The position numbers and the translations under genes are program-made. The notes below the pieces were generated by a model. That model searched no databases and had not been told where the DNA came from. It saw only the letters and a list, made by a program, of their open reading frames with translations. From Hyphodiscus hymeniophilus (Eukaryota; Ascomycota; Leotiomycetes; Helotiales; Hyphodiscaceae): a stretch of DNA of 64,000 nt. The stretch lies in assembly GCA_016508695.1 (NCBI GenBank), contig VNKQ01000021.1, positions 177,501 to 241,500 of the forward strand. Reading direction: 5' to 3'. Shown here one piece after another: positions 45,291 to 56,970 of this stretch. Positions within the stretch are counted from its first letter, which is position 1, and every line of letters begins with the position of its first letter.

Positions 45291-47920
45291 CCTACCACTT
45301 TTAATGTAATTCGTCTTGATGCTGGAATAAAGATAGACTTTGAATCAGAGGACTTTGTACTTAAAGTCAAGTCGGCTCAAGTCTTCTGCTCAAAAAAGGC
45401 AATTTGATAATCTAGAGGTCGTCCAAATCTAATGCGACTGTCAAAACTCCAGCTGCTGTCAATAATCCAGCAACGATACGGCTGCAGAGGATGCGTGACG
45501 TCACCACAAAGGGATGATATGTCAACGCTTATTGGTTTAAAAGTAGTGGATCTCGCTAGTAAAGTGGGTATTTTCATTTGTGGTCACTCTCAGGGTCCAC
45601 ATGGTCTGAGCGATCGCCCACCTTGCGGAGTCTTGATCATTTCTCATCTTTTTGCTCTCCAATTCGCGACCGCCATAAGTGCTTCTCAAAAACTGCGTGT
45701 GCTACTTGTCTTAGAAAGGAAGTATGCTAGAGTATCTTATCTACCTCGGTTTATGGGCTCAAGTACTCATCAAATGTAGAATCTTTAGCGCATATGTAAG
45801 GAGATGTTAGTAAACCGGGTATTGGGACAAAAAGCGTGCTTGATCCAAGATATTTAGCATATAAAGGCTAATTTAGGTACAGGAACTGCTGGTGTTGTTG
45901 GTGGCGGATATGAAAGCCCATTGAGGTGCTGAACATGTTATTGCACATACAGGAAACTCGCCCCGCTGTTTGCTCCAGGGAGTGCCTCATACCCTAGTAT
46001 GTGTACTGTATATGCGAGGAAACGTTGGTATTGTTAGTAACGGAGATAAAAGCTTGTTGCCGTCCTAAATATGCAATGTATACATAGGGAGAAGTTAGTA
46101 TCTCCATTGTCAGTGCCGAATTAGGAAGGTCGCTGCGCTGATTACTGTGGCGCATATAGCGAGTCCGGTTACTTTACGAGCAGGAAATGCGGGCATTGTT
46201 GGTGGCGTGGAGGTTCGTTTCGCTCCCGAATGTGCAATGTCAAAGAGGAGATGTTGGTCTTTTTGCTGCTGTTGGCCGTGCTACTGGCTTCTGAATATGC
46301 CGTGCACCTTCGTATATGCGATGTGTATGCGGGAAACTGTTGGTGTTGTTGATTCCAGATTGGGAAATTTCTCTTTACGGCTTAATGTTGGGACACTGTG
46401 GTGAGGCGGAACGTATCCTCCGAAGAGCAGTTCGGGTGGACTGGTTCTGCGAGGTAGGGAGGCTGTCACTGATCAGAAAGGCAATACCAACATAGTTGAT
46501 AATCGTGCATCAGAAGGCCATACTGAGTTTTGGAAATACTGTAGGTTTACATCACTGGATGTTCGTGCGCTAGAGCTCCTGGAAGTCCGGGAGAGTCTTA
46601 TACTATTAGGCTATGGTATCAAATGCCCCTCTGTTTTTTTGTGTATTGTCCATGAAAGAGGCCGATTACAGTCCCAACTCCGACCCTTAAGCAGGAAAGT
46701 GTAAGTTCTATTACGACGGATACCTGCAAAGAGTAGTCCTCTCTCCCAATGGCAATGGCTAGGTGGTATCATGATAAGGCCGTACCATTTTGAGTAATGA
46801 CTTCCCGTCCCGAGAAATGAAGGTTGCATTTCAATCGAGGCCAAAATATACAAATCTGGCTTCGATAATAGAGGCGCAGCACACCACCTGTACCAGGCTA
46901 GCCTCCCAACATGCGGATGAGGTGAAGCAGGATGCGCAATGCAAAGGCTCACTACATGGTTGATGTTGGTTTTGAAAAATTCGCCTTTACGTTCCTGTCT
47001 AGTGCACATTCGCTTCGACCGTGTATCGAGAGCTCTTCTGAGTAGATGAGGCGGACTCCAAAGGTGAACGAGTCCCGTACGAGCCCTCTTTCGAACATCA
47101 TCTCCTCAGAGCTGCAATTTTACTGATATCGGATTTGTAGCTTAGCTGTACTACTCCTTCTTGTGCAAACAGGAAGTCTAGCCAACGTACATGTGGGAAG
47201 GGAGATGCTGGTATTGTTGATGGCTGTACCGCGTGCCTAAGCGAAGCCTTATTTCTCGTTTGACAGGAATCATGTTCTTTGCATAAACAATGCAGGGTAG
47301 ATGAGCGGGGAAACGTTGGTATTCTTGGGCCAGATTAGGAAGTTCGCTGTGCCGCTCAGATCACGTTGAAACCAACAGCGCTACTCCACGAATGTCCAAC
47401 ATCATGGAAGCGTCGGGGCCAATTATCCGGAATATCAACACAACGGCCTTACATTTACCAACATGTCGAGACCAACAGCACTAATGCATAGCCATCTCAC
47501 CCTGGCTATTTCAATATGTATCACACCCTTGTATAGATCCAGAAACCCGTTTCGGTGAACCAAAAGATCATTGGATCATTGGTTGAACTGGAGACACCTG
47601 CTGCTGTTGGCACTGAGATTGTTGGTCGTTCGGGGGAGACACTAGGCGGCCAGCGTGAGCTATTGGCATCCTAGCGTGACGTTCCTTGAAATCAGAGCGT
47701 CCAAACTCAATAGGAAGGATCAATCATACATAAGAGGCGCTGTGTTCGTCTCTAAGTAATAAAGATATTGGAGTCAAGGAACACAACCCTTATTATTGGG
47801 TTTCTCGACTTTTTGCATCCTTAGCGTTGAACTCATTTTACCAAGTCCGGGACACACACAAGAGAAGACTTCCTACAATCCAAGTACTGAATCGAACTCG
47901 CTCTGTTTCCGGAAAGCAAA
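45291..47920. repeat. Gene-free segment with degenerate GTTGGTATTGTTGGTGGC repeat
   Basis: No convincing gene in 2.6 kb (ORFs 45432-45779, 46147-46404 and 46611-47009 lack motifs). Variants of GGAAACGTTGGTATTGTTGGTGGC recur near 45890, 46020, 46183, 46245, 46330, 47200 and 47305. They often accompany an ATRTGCAATGT word (46070, 46232, 46318) and TTAGGAAG. This looks like an old, eroded tandem repeat with units of roughly 75-160 bp. Confidence 0.55.
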
Positions 47921-48233
47921 ATGCGCCTCTCCTTAGCTTTAGGTAACTTCACTCTTGGAATTCTTTACTAAGATAATCTCTAAATATTCCATAGGAACCT
48001 TTTCGGTCTATACTGTGACCATTCTACAGCTAGTCTCGGGACGACCCACAGAAGACTCTCTTCCACCGCCCAAAACACTTGTTTACAGATGTGATACCAC
48101 CGACCACACCAGTTTCTGTGCCGGGGATCCCTACGACTATCACTGCAGTAATGACTCGAACATCGGCTATAATACTCCGAATGAAAACTGTAATAAAGGC
48201 GGGGCCTACGGCTGTCAATGCATTTTTGTATAA
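47921..48233 (+). CDS. Small secreted cysteine-rich protein (effector-like)
   Basis: Two exons, 47921-47942 and 47995-48233, with a 52-bp GT-AG intron, encode 86 aa. The joined start (MRLSLALGTFSVYTVTILQL) is a typical signal peptide, likely cleaved after VSG. The mature ~63-residue part has six cysteines (YRCD, FCAG, HCSN, NCNK, GCQC), compatible with three disulfides, and ends in CQCIFV. Size and composition match fungal small secreted proteins such as candidate effectors or antimicrobial peptides. No named family was recognised. The tiny first exon would be missed by simple ORF calling. Confidence 0.7.
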
Positions 48234-48810
48234 AGGTGTCAAAGAGTCAGACGGTGGTGGAGATGGCGGTTCACGCTTTATTTGCGGCCAGTCTGATGAA
48301 TGGGAAGGCTTTTTCTGTACTTTCTTTTCTAATGTCATTCCAAAGAAGCTAAGAGTGTAGTAGACTAGTGGAGCGGACATAGGTGATAGCTAGGCGGGAA
48401 GGGTCGTAGATACTATGACCTTAATACATATGCTCCTTCAAAAAATCTTGCCTTATACCAAGCTGCTTTTTAAGTCCTACGCTCTAGAATATGAATACCG
48501 AAGTCAACTAGCCGAACTCGCTACCTCTACCTATCACTTTAGCTTGACTGGAATTTCCGGATAAGAGCTTCACCAGAAGAGGCAGGACGTGAGATGCATG
48601 AAGTTTGCCACCTAGCCTCGGAGTACCCCGTCGCCACATCATACCTAAAAATAACCTCACCTCAGTCACTATAAAGAAAGCAGCAAGCCTTACTCTCTGA
48701 AAGGAACTGTGAATATCATCATTTGTAGGGAAACTATTCAGGCATTTAACAACGGCATATTTGAGACTTGAAGCTTCGATCAAAAAGGCGTACCCTTATC
48801 TCAACTCAGA

Positions 48811-49239
48811 ATGCCACCTCCGTCACTCAACAAAATCATCCCCGAAGATTGGCCACCTACTGCAGAGTTCCCAAATCCACCGAAATTCATTGAAACACCC
48901 GAAGTCGATATAATATACTATAACATCTGGGCGGAGTCTGACTTCCGCGGCCTCCGCACCGGAAGTGATGGCCCTATCGAGGATGTACTGGTTGGCCTTA
49001 GTAAGAATATCGAGAAGGGCTGTTTTAAGAGAGTCCTGAGTGTGAGTGCTAGTAAGCACTCTCTGGTAGTAGTCGTATCAACAAAGCTCTCGCTCGATGA
49101 GCTGGAGGAAAAGGGTTTTGTGACTGGTATACAGTGGAAGAGAACGGAAAGAGTTGGACCGGAAAGTACTCAGGAGGAGGGTGTGGGGGAGGGGGATATG
49201 ATTGAGGAAAGGATGAAGGAAAACGATGTATCAGAGTAG
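48811..49239 (+). CDS. Hypothetical protein, 142 aa
   Basis: An intact ATG-started ORF: MPPPSLNKIIPEDWPP, a central LVGLSKNIEKGCFKRVLSV.. VVVVSTKLSLDELEEKGFV block that looks like an alternating alpha/beta fold, and an acidic C-terminus. There is no signal peptide. The family is not recognised. Purine-rich 3' composition may inflate the reverse-strand shadow ORFs. Confidence 0.5.
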   Translation: MPPPSLNKIIPEDWPPTAEFPNPPKFIETPEVDIIYYNIWAESDFRGLRTGSDGPIEDVLVGLSKNIEKGCFKRVLSVSASKHSLVVVVSTKLSLDELEEKGFVTGIQWKRTERVGPESTQEEGVGEGDMIEERMKENDVSE

Positions 49240-50414
49240 GAGGAGGCAAATGGGTGCCAAATGTTACAGACACGTAAAGAAGACATAATCTGGCTCAATA
49301 GCACGGGGATATTGGGAAGGCAATTGAGTCCTATTTTAGACACCTTCAGTTTCATTAGCATAGTCATTCATCAGGGAATGGAAGTCAATGTTCGCCTAAG
49401 TGCTTTCTGATTAACACCACCGTAGCAAGGCGATGGGGGAACCTGGAAGTTGTGGCCGACGCACTGTGTCAGAAAAGGGTCAGAACGAGCGTAATATGGT
49501 TGAGCCTCGCTAAACGCCTGGAACAACTGCAATTTGAGCGCTGATAAGAAAGTTTAAGCGCCAACAGAGGGCTGCGACAAAGAACCTAAAAGATGAGCTC
49601 GAGGCCGAACACAGAAAGGATTACCAGTAGTCCTTCTCGGGCTCCCATCTAGCCTCCCAAAAATCGGTTTGGGTCGCACTTGGGTATAGCAGAAAGTAGC
49701 TGCTGACTACTTAGAGGGGGCTTCTCTTGCCGTCTGCTCTCCTGTTCCTTCTCTAAGCGGAGTTCCTCAACTTTCTTGGCTTTAGCCCAGATTTGGAATG
49801 CCTCGCTTTTTTGGGACAGAATAGTACAACTTCTCTCGTAGCTAAGACACCCTCCAAACAGTCGTGGATGGAGCCCTTATTCTCCCGGATTCTAATCCCC
49901 AGCGAATGCGGTGAATACCAACAGCTTTTCTCGATAAGATCCCAGAATCCACATTACGAGGATGGATCATCCTCAAGGCATCCAAGTCGTGCTGTAATGC
50001 ATGGCCGACAATGATAGTATTGCTGTTAATATGTTTCTACAACTCTAACCGAGCTCCTTCCCAGCCGCACAGCCGCATAGCGCCTGCGCTTGCCGTACGG
50101 CGTTTTCAAGTGTGCCTTTCGATATACCATGAATCGAAGACCGCATCTGGATTATAGGTTCTCGGGGACGCACAAATCGGTTGAGGTGCTACTAAACATA
50201 GTCAAACACTTTCTGAAACTTATACCTATACTCTCGTCTAGCCCCTACATAAATATACATTATTTGATTGATACATGATGCAAGGTCGTCATTAAAGCTA
50301 GTAACGATTTTGGTTAGTGCACGAATCATCCGGCTTAGTAATGACTTCAATGCCTGGCGGTATTTGCTCCAGGCATGAAAATCGCAAACAAAGTCTTGAG
50401 CTCTCTGATTCTCA
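49240..50414. other. Intergenic, one short minus-strand coding-like fragment
   Basis: On the minus strand about 49800-49660 reads AFQIWAKAKKVEELRLEKEQ and continues charged to a stop after FLGG; it may be a fragment of a coiled-coil protein. Nothing else was recognised. Confidence 0.35.
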
Positions 50415-51302
50415 ATGCTGAGAAGGAGAATGCGAATGCGATGCCGCCCGACGACTGAGGTACACTCGAGGGGTACGACTGAGGCTACCAAAGGAAGCTC
50501 ATACTCAGATCCCATTAACAGCACTCGATTGAACCGCTTCCTCGTCCTTGCCGGAGTCAAGCTTCTGCGACGTTTCCGACCATCCTGGGGTTCTGTTCTC
50601 TTCCTAGCGCCCAATTTGTGTGTCAAGATTGGCGAGCATACCCATCTCTCCGAAGCATCCACGATGCATTTCATACGGGAGAACACGTCGATCCCGGTTC
50701 CGAAGGTCTATTGTGCGTTTCGATGGAGAGGCAAGGCCTACATTGCAATGGAAAGAATATCTGGAATGCCAGCAGCAGCTTCTTGGGAACGATTACCAGA
50801 GCGATCGAGGGAACGGCTCCTCGGCCAGCTTAGGGAGATAATTGACGAGATGAGGAAGATGCCTGCGGCGAATGGCAAGATCTCTAATGTCGATGGAGGG
50901 TCACTCTATGACTGCAGATTGCCTTCTTCGCTTGACAGATTTGGCCCTTTTGAGAATACTCAGGAGTTCCACACCTTCTTACGCAATTCGATAGAGGACG
51001 CGCCTCCTGAACATTGAGACGTGGACGAGATGATTAGCATGCATAGGCGTGAGTGGGGTCAGCCGGTTTTCACACATGGAGATCTAAGCAGCTTGAACAT
51101 CTTAGTTCGTGGAGGTGACATTGTTGGGCTGGTAGACTGGGAAACGGCAGGATGGTACCCTCCCTACTGGGAGTATACCAGTGCCTGTCAGGTAAATCCA
51201 AGAAATACTTTCTGGGCGGATTATATTAGCGGGTTTCTTGAACCGTGGCCCGAGGCTTTGAAAATGGAACAGACCAGACAACGGTGGTGGGGAGTTGTCT
51301 AA
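50415..51302 (+). pseudogene. APH-like phosphotransferase (kinase fold) with one in-frame TGA
   Basis: 296 codons from ATG 50415. N-lobe strands (SWGSVLFLAPNLCVKIGEH) and IPVPKVYCAFRWRGKAYIAM are followed by the catalytic block VFTHGDLSSLNILV (HGDxxxxN, about 51070) and the metal-binding GLVDWETAGWYPPYWEY. This pattern is the fungal phosphotransferase enzyme family (PF01636-type), whose natural substrates are mostly unknown. A single TGA at 51015-51017 (after DAPPEH) splits the frame; all else is intact. It could be a recent C-to-T change (CGA to TGA) or an error. Confidence 0.8.
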
Positions 51303-51344
51303 TTTGCTCGTCTGAAGGATTCTGTACAGTACCTTTTGTCTGCT

Positions 51345-52189
51345 TCATTCCACCACCTCTTTGCCCTCAATGATATCATATGTTGGACACTTCTGCGGGT
51401 TGTACTTCTCAGCCGCGAACCGGCCCTCGCTCATGAATATGACGTGCCTGCCGGATACACTGTTTACGTCAGACGCGCTACGGTATACTTCCAAGTCTAG
51501 GAGGACGTTGCACGTAGCCCGAAGAAATCGTTCAGACGGTATCCGTCCTTGTTGCCACACCAGATGGTAAAGGAGACATCTTGTGTATTATCCTTTGGGA
51601 ACAAAGTAGCCAAGCATCCTGTTGTCTCCAACCCATTTTGACCTTTCTCCCATTTGCATAGCCGGCCATTCTGCACAGCCGTTCTGAATGGTTCGGGCAA
51701 TTTTGATATATTGCTAGCGGGTGCATTTGTGTACATATCCTTCACTTCTGTTGATAGATTATTAGCAGTGCCTTGTGCATATTCAAGCCTCTCCTCACCC
51801 CTATTTTCATTGGACGGCGAGAACGCATCATCTGCTGCTGGTTTCTCTTGGTCGCTTTCCTCTTCGGTGCGCCGCCTTTTTCTATCTTTTACCGGCTTCC
51901 GTGACGGATCGTCGATTACTGTTATGATCAGTTTCTTGCGATGTTCACACTGATCTAGCAAACCAACCTTTTGAGGAACTCCTGGTATTTAAGGGACTCC
52001 TTTAAAGATTCTTCATCTTCCATAAGCAAGTGTAATGTGTCTCGTATCTGTATTTTCCTGGACCATTTCTGTAAATCCTGTGGATCTCTACCGGAATTTA
52101 CCCCTTCCACCTTCCCTTCCGGCAAAAGACACGTTCGGAGGATCTCATCACACGAGGGCCTGGGGATACTGTTTTCCTTTACTACATAA
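51345..52189 (-). pseudogene. Unknown basic/acidic protein gene, frame broken
   Basis: Minus-strand coding-like stretches in three frames: 52185-51990 (LHLLMEDEESLKESLKYQEF), 51961-51500 (a KDRKRRRTEEE patch, then LPEPFRTAVQNGRLCKWEKG and FTIWCGNKDGYRLNDFF), and 51515-51345 (VLLDLEVYRSASDVNSVSG, YNPQKCPTYDIIEG). The last transition near 51500 fits a 1-2 bp indel, the first may be an intron. The KRRR patch suggests a nuclear protein. Family not recognised. Confidence 0.45.
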
Positions 52190-52238
52190 CGGCAAGAATT
52201 AAAATGAGCTTCGCAACTTCATCTTAGCCTAGTTTCTC

Positions 52239-52754
52239 CTACACGTTGCTCTGAAGCCAATGCTCACAGCTGGTCTTCCGGCACTCGTCACATTTGGCCC
52301 CATACACTAGAGGGATGCCACAGTGGCAAAGTGGCCGTGCATCTCTGCCACATACCCTACACTGGTCCTTGTTTTCTTCAGAGATCCAAGCGGAACATGA
52401 AGGACAACTCTCTAATTTGACCCGTTTCTTTTCATCAATCAGTCGTAGTTCTCTTTTCTGCCGAGCGAGCTTTAGTCGACTAAACAGCTCCTTGATTCCA
52501 TCATTATCCTCCAGATTTGGATCGCGTGGCAGGTGCGAGTTTCCGGAAGTCTGGCCGGGGCTGGGAGTGCCAGCTATAAGCTTGAAGTCCTTCACCACCG
52601 GGGATATATGCCCATCCTTATCACTTATGTCGATTTTCTTTCGCGGCGCTGACTCATCTCGTGGTCCAATTGTTGACCTGCGCTTCCGTCCTCGAATGAG
52701 AGGGAGGTTTGATACGGACATCGATGGCTGCGTGGAATCAGGAGTGCTTGCCAT
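52239..52754 (-). CDS. Small Cys-rich zinc-ribbon-like protein
   Basis: An intact 171-aa ORF. The N-terminal 110 residues are basic and disordered with GRKRRSTIG and PRKKID nuclear-localisation-like patches, followed by a charged helix (LFSRLKLARQKRELRLIDEK). The C-terminus packs ten cysteines: SCPSCSAW, CRVCGRD, LCHCGIPL, KCDECRKTSCEHW. This looks like paired zinc ribbons. It is related in style to the 54001-54273 protein. Probably nuclear; function unknown. Confidence 0.65.
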   Translation of the reverse strand: MASTPDSTQPSMSVSNLPLIRGRKRRSTIGPRDESAPRKKIDISDKDGHISPVVKDFKLIAGTPSPGQTSGNSHLPRDPNLEDNDGIKELFSRLKLARQKRELRLIDEKKRVKLESCPSCSAWISEENKDQCRVCGRDARPLCHCGIPLVYGAKCDECRKTSCEHWLQSNV

Positions 52755-53204
52755 TTTGGCCTAGTGATCGTCAGCTGCAGGCTCTCTGGGTCGTGGGAAG
52801 GGAGTTGGACCGGCAAAATCTGACTGTGTTAAGCTTCGATCTGATCCTCAACTGGAGGTCTGTTGAACTACCCTACACTTTCTCTTGCTCTCAAGGAGCA
52901 AGGAACGAATTTGAACGCCGAAATCGAAAGGGCTAGGACCGATCAACTTAGATGTCTCCAAATCGAAGAGTGAAGAGCTGGGAACACTGAGACTTCAATT
53001 TGGTAAGAGCTAGAGGTCGGTGGGAGGGGCATGACTACGACCGCGGGTCTGGCTTCATACACACGAGCGGCAGTATATCGGGAATTCACTTTAAACATAT
53101 AAGCTAGAGTGCAATCCTCCTTAATTGATACTAGTTGGGAATGATCGAAGATACCGCTCATATAGTCATAGAGCACAAAACAGAATTATTTCCAATGCCC
53201 TATC

Positions 53205-53838
53205 CTACTTAGAATCTCCCTCCGACTCTTCTTCCTCCGACTCTCGAACCGTGCTCTCGGGATATTTCCAATAGTGAGATGGAATTGCTCCCAAACCTCC
53301 CGGAACATCGTGGATTTCGAGCCCTTCCTTAAGATGGATCTCTACCCAGGCCTGGAGCTCTTCCATAGCTGGCTCCTCTAGACGAGTTGCGCCAAAATGT
53401 CCGTTCTCGGGCCATTTGCCTAGCTCTTGTTAAAGTAGTCTTTGCTAATGCATTTCCTATCTTACCATCTTGACATACAGGTTTCAATCTAAGTATGAAG
53501 CCTAATTCCTTGACCGACCTTTGCCAGGCCCGTTCCAGTAACACATCTATCGTGGCTCCGCCCATATCAACTGTATTGAATTGTGAGATGGTTAGTATCG
53601 CTGCTGGATAAGATGTTGACATGAGAGATCTCCATGTCCATGACGGGGACAAGGTCAATTTCACAAGCCCGGAGATAGCGGCAAGCGTCTTGGGGTGTTT
53701 CCAAGCATTGTATGTAAACGGGGCATAGCTGTCCGGTCTTCTATCAGTGTTGTTCACGATTTCTGGAACTCCACGTACTCTGGCACCATTCCCCTTAACT
53801 GACAGTGATCCTGACAGCATCCCTACCAAACCAGACAT
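53205..53838 (-). CDS. Hypothetical protein, 195 aa, two exons
   Basis: Exons 53838-53466 and 53419-53205 join in frame (588 bp) across a 46-bp intron (GTAAGA..GCTAG). The protein starts MSGLVGMLSGSLSVKGNGAR, contains YPAAILTISQFNTVDMGGAT and LLERAWQRSVKELGFILRL, and ends with an acidic tail (ESEEEESEGDSK). No known domain was recognised. The clean splice that continues a sensible reading frame supports a real gene. Confidence 0.6.
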
Positions 53839-54000
53839 AATTACCACCCTAAATCAACACCAGGTTTTAAGGTTTGTTACATCCGGTTGTGTAAAAGACG
53901 GCTTTAACCCCATCCAAATCAACAACTATTCATATAAGTAAGCTTCGGAATATATCGCACTCTAATCTTGTTGCATTTCTCCAATTTACATGATAGCCAT

Positions 54001-54273
54001 TCATTTTGAACGTGAAGCCAGGCAATCCAAGCACGCTCTTGGTCCATGATCACAGACCGTGCAACGACCCTGCTTATCCATACCTCGCTCCTCGCCGCAT
54101 TGACAGCAATGATACCCTTTCCTCTGCCGGATTTTTTTGTGCTCCCAATTACTCTTCCTTCGTGCTTCCGCGTGCTTAGAAGCCTTCCGTTCTTTGGCCT
54201 GTATGCCCAAATCACCGTCGCTTTTCCGCTTGCCAAAAGTTAAGTTTGGAGGGGGCTGGAGACGATCTGCCAT
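54001..54273 (-). CDS. Small Cys-rich zinc-finger-like protein, 90 aa
   Basis: An intact ORF from MADRLQPPPNLTFGKRK. It has a basic middle (RKASKHAEARRKSNWEHKK) and a C-terminal cysteine cluster YHCCQCGEERG, RCTVCDH, ACLDCLA. The CxxC spacing suggests one or two zinc ions. Likely nuclear. It resembles the C-terminal part of the protein at 52239-52754 in design, not clearly in sequence. Confidence 0.6.
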   Translation of the reverse strand: MADRLQPPPNLTFGKRKSDGDLGIQAKERKASKHAEARRKSNWEHKKIRQRKGYHCCQCGEERGMDKQGRCTVCDHGPRACLDCLASRSK

Positions 54274-54887
54274 ACTTATCTGCTTATAGAGAGTAATGGT
54301 TAGAAACGTTTGTGACGTTATTATTCCTACTTACTGACGGTATTAAGATCGCTCGAGCGTTTTTGCGTAATGGCAGCCTTTCGATCGAGATAATGTTGGA
54401 TAGGTATAAAGCAAATGATTGCGCAAAACTAGGCAACAATCAGAGTTAAGAAGACTACTAGAATAAAATCCTCTGAACTCCAAGCGTTTAACACAGGCAT
54501 AAGAGGAAATAACAAGATTTAGCTGTGAGCAGAGATTTGGCTTGTTATAACGAGGCAGAGGGTCCCAGAAAGCAAGGCGGGTTCCGCGCTAGAGTAAGTA
54601 AATATTAAATGCGCAATGACAAGTATCTTGAGCTAAACATTGCCGAGACACGGCAGTAGAAAGATTGTAGGCAGCGACATGAAGTTCGTGTCATGGCGAT
54701 GGCAAATGCTCGAAGTGAGCCGTGGGTTGGGAAACGTGACCGACCCTCATTCTTGATTGAGTGCTACGATGTAATGGCTGTGACTTGACTGGTCTCAATC
54801 TGGACACATTGTCTATTGTAAAGAATCAAGCGCCCCTGAAGAACTCACTGTGGCATCCCCAAAACCCAAAGCACACGTACTGAAAGA
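54274..54887. other. Intergenic, nothing recognised
   Basis: No ORF or repeat worth reporting in about 0.6 kb. Confidence 0.5.
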
Positions 54888-55490
54888 CTATCCCCGCCGG
54901 CTTCCCCCACAACTCAGCAAACCCCTGAGTGATTTTTGAATATCGTGCCAAAGATACTCGAACAGCTTAAGAGGCCGTTTTTCATATACTTGAATCAGCA
55001 GCCTCCCTGACCACTTCTCTCTCAATATGCCCTCGCATATAGGTATTTCGGGCGAGCATCCAGCAAGCATATATCCGTGTTCTATCCCAGGCCTCTCCGG
55101 CCACTCCCCTCCCAGATGGATTGTATTGAATACATCTCTGCTCAGTCCGTACTTCCACAACCAGGTCAATAGCCTGCTGTACCGGCCGTCATACTCTGCA
55201 AGGAGGATAGCTCCGGCCAAAGAAGTCTCGAGTTTATCGAGGATGACATCCGTAGTTCGGCAATCTCCTAACAGCCTGAAAACCTTTGGTGATGTCTCCG
55301 TCAAAATCTTGAATCCACACTGCTGAAGTCAGCACGCTATCATAAGAAAAGGTCTCTTTGAAGGACATACAGTCACCGTCTCGACAGTTCCACTGATGGT
55401 GCTATAAGTCACGATTGTCTCACTAGTCAACGCAGACTTGGCCGGATTCAAGCCACCAGATGAAATCGTAGTGCAGAGGGAGCCAACCAT
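54888..55490 (-). CDS. Hypothetical protein, ~183 aa, two exons
   Basis: Exons 55490-55371 and 55319-54888 join in frame (552 bp) across a 51-bp intron (GTATGT..TTCAGCAG). The sequence runs from MVGSLCTTISSGG through TETSPKVFRLLGDCRTTDVI, LTWLWKYGLSRDVFNTIHL and LIQVYEKRPLKLFEYLWHD. A hydrophobic stretch upstream (VLSALFHTLLLSTMVGS) in the same frame suggests that the true start, perhaps with a signal peptide, lies further upstream. Family not recognised. Confidence 0.55.
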
Positions 55491-55771
55491 CGTAGATAAA
55501 AGCAGGGTATGAAACAGGGCGGACAAGACTGGATGCCTCGCCTTGTTGAGACACAATTGCAATGCCCCATAAATCCTCGACAAATCTCAATCGGATCATT
55601 ATCACATTTATGAAAATTTGAAAGTAAGATTGTGCGCGTAAATTTCTAAATCATATATTTATTCTGTAAACAGCTCCCGCTTCCATCTTTAATCGCGCAG
55701 CAACTTCAAGTGTTGGACACGGAGGCCAATTGCCTTTCTAATAGTCCTCTGTAGTCCTTGCTCTTTCATCA

Positions 55772-56970
55772 TTACAACTTATCAAATTTGCTCTTTGTCA
55801 AAGTCCCAGCAGAAGGCTGTACGTGAATATCGTTCAATAGGAGCCTCCATCCCTCTTTGCGAAAGAGAAGACAGCCGCAATCAACTGCTCGACATGGCGT
55901 AGACTGTGGCACGTTTAGCATCTCGCAAAGCATACCTGAGGTCAGCTTAGAAAGGTGGCCCAGCTGGCTCGAACTAGTGACCTCGACATCGTGAAAGCCA
56001 ATAAAGCGAATGGTGCTCTTATTCGTTCCCAGAAAATCCTCCAGAGCATTGTATTTAGACACCACATGGCACATGTCAAGCTGATGGAGATTCAGCGCAC
56101 TGTGGGACAGCAGTTCTAGAGGGGAATTCGAATAAGTCAGGCGTAGGATCTGAACGAACTCCAGGAGCTTTTTGAGAGACTCTGACAAAGTGCTCAGGCC
56201 AGGGACTTCCCATGTATGATAATATGGAAGGTCGAACCCCGACAGGCTAATGGTAAGAATGGTAACGCCGCTCCTTCTGGCGCTCTGGAGAGCATCGGAG
56301 ATGACTCGTATGTGATATTCGTAGGAATATTCCACTGAGATCATGACTGAGGCGAAGGACAACAACTGGGCGTTATCCGGATCTATCGTCTCGCAGAAGG
56401 ACAAGCCCACCTCTGTCAAACGAGGAAGTGCTCCGAGGGTGGATGATAGAACCGAAAGGTCAGTGCTATTGTCCACGATGTTGCGCTGCTCGTTGCAGAT
56501 GCTGTGTGCGGTTTCGTAGATGACCATGTATGGTGTGCATCCATCTGCTTCATCGCCCGCGTCGTATAACTCTTTCGCTGTTTCCACGTAGCTGTCAGGA
56601 GTCAGAATATCGGACCTGAAATAATCGAAGTCTAGTAGGTCTATGCGAGATTTCGAGCAGTGTCAGCACAGGTCCACTCTAGGCAGGAGAAATATCTACC
56701 AGCCTTTAGCAGTTCCGGGACTACATAAGTAAAAGAGACGATATGGTTGCGAGCATCTGACTTCAAAAGGTTTTTGAGTCCGTCGAATCCGGCCTGCGAG
56801 AACTGAAACTTAACGCGGCGGAAGAGGGACGGCAGGCACGCCTCTCTTAGCCGCTTGCTAGAACGAGACAGATCCTTGACGTCCCAGGGGCAGAGAAAAT
56901 TAATAATGATGCGGAAAATCTCTGTTGGGAGAGTCTCGAGGCGATTTGTTTTCGGGGAGTCAACCCTCAT
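55772..56970 (-). CDS. F-box protein
   Basis: Exons 56970-56700 and 56640-55772 join to 1,140 bp (379 aa) across a 59-bp intron. The N-terminus is a classic F-box: LETLPTEIFRIIINFLCPWD, VKDLSRSSKRLREACLPSLF. The C-terminal ~300 residues are Leu-rich and irregular (LGALPRLTEVGLSF, LNLHQLDMCHVVS), as in fungal F-box proteins of unknown target. The F-box binds Skp1 in SCF ubiquitin ligases; the substrate is unknown. No lesion seen. Confidence 0.9.

Noticed and set aside
45432..45779. 115-codon plus-strand ORF
   Set aside because: No recognisable domain; includes sequence downstream of the ferric reductase relic with no family match that I can name.
46611..47009. 132-codon minus-strand ORF
   Set aside because: No motif or signal peptide; lies across the degenerate repeat region. 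The ORF length alone is not enough.
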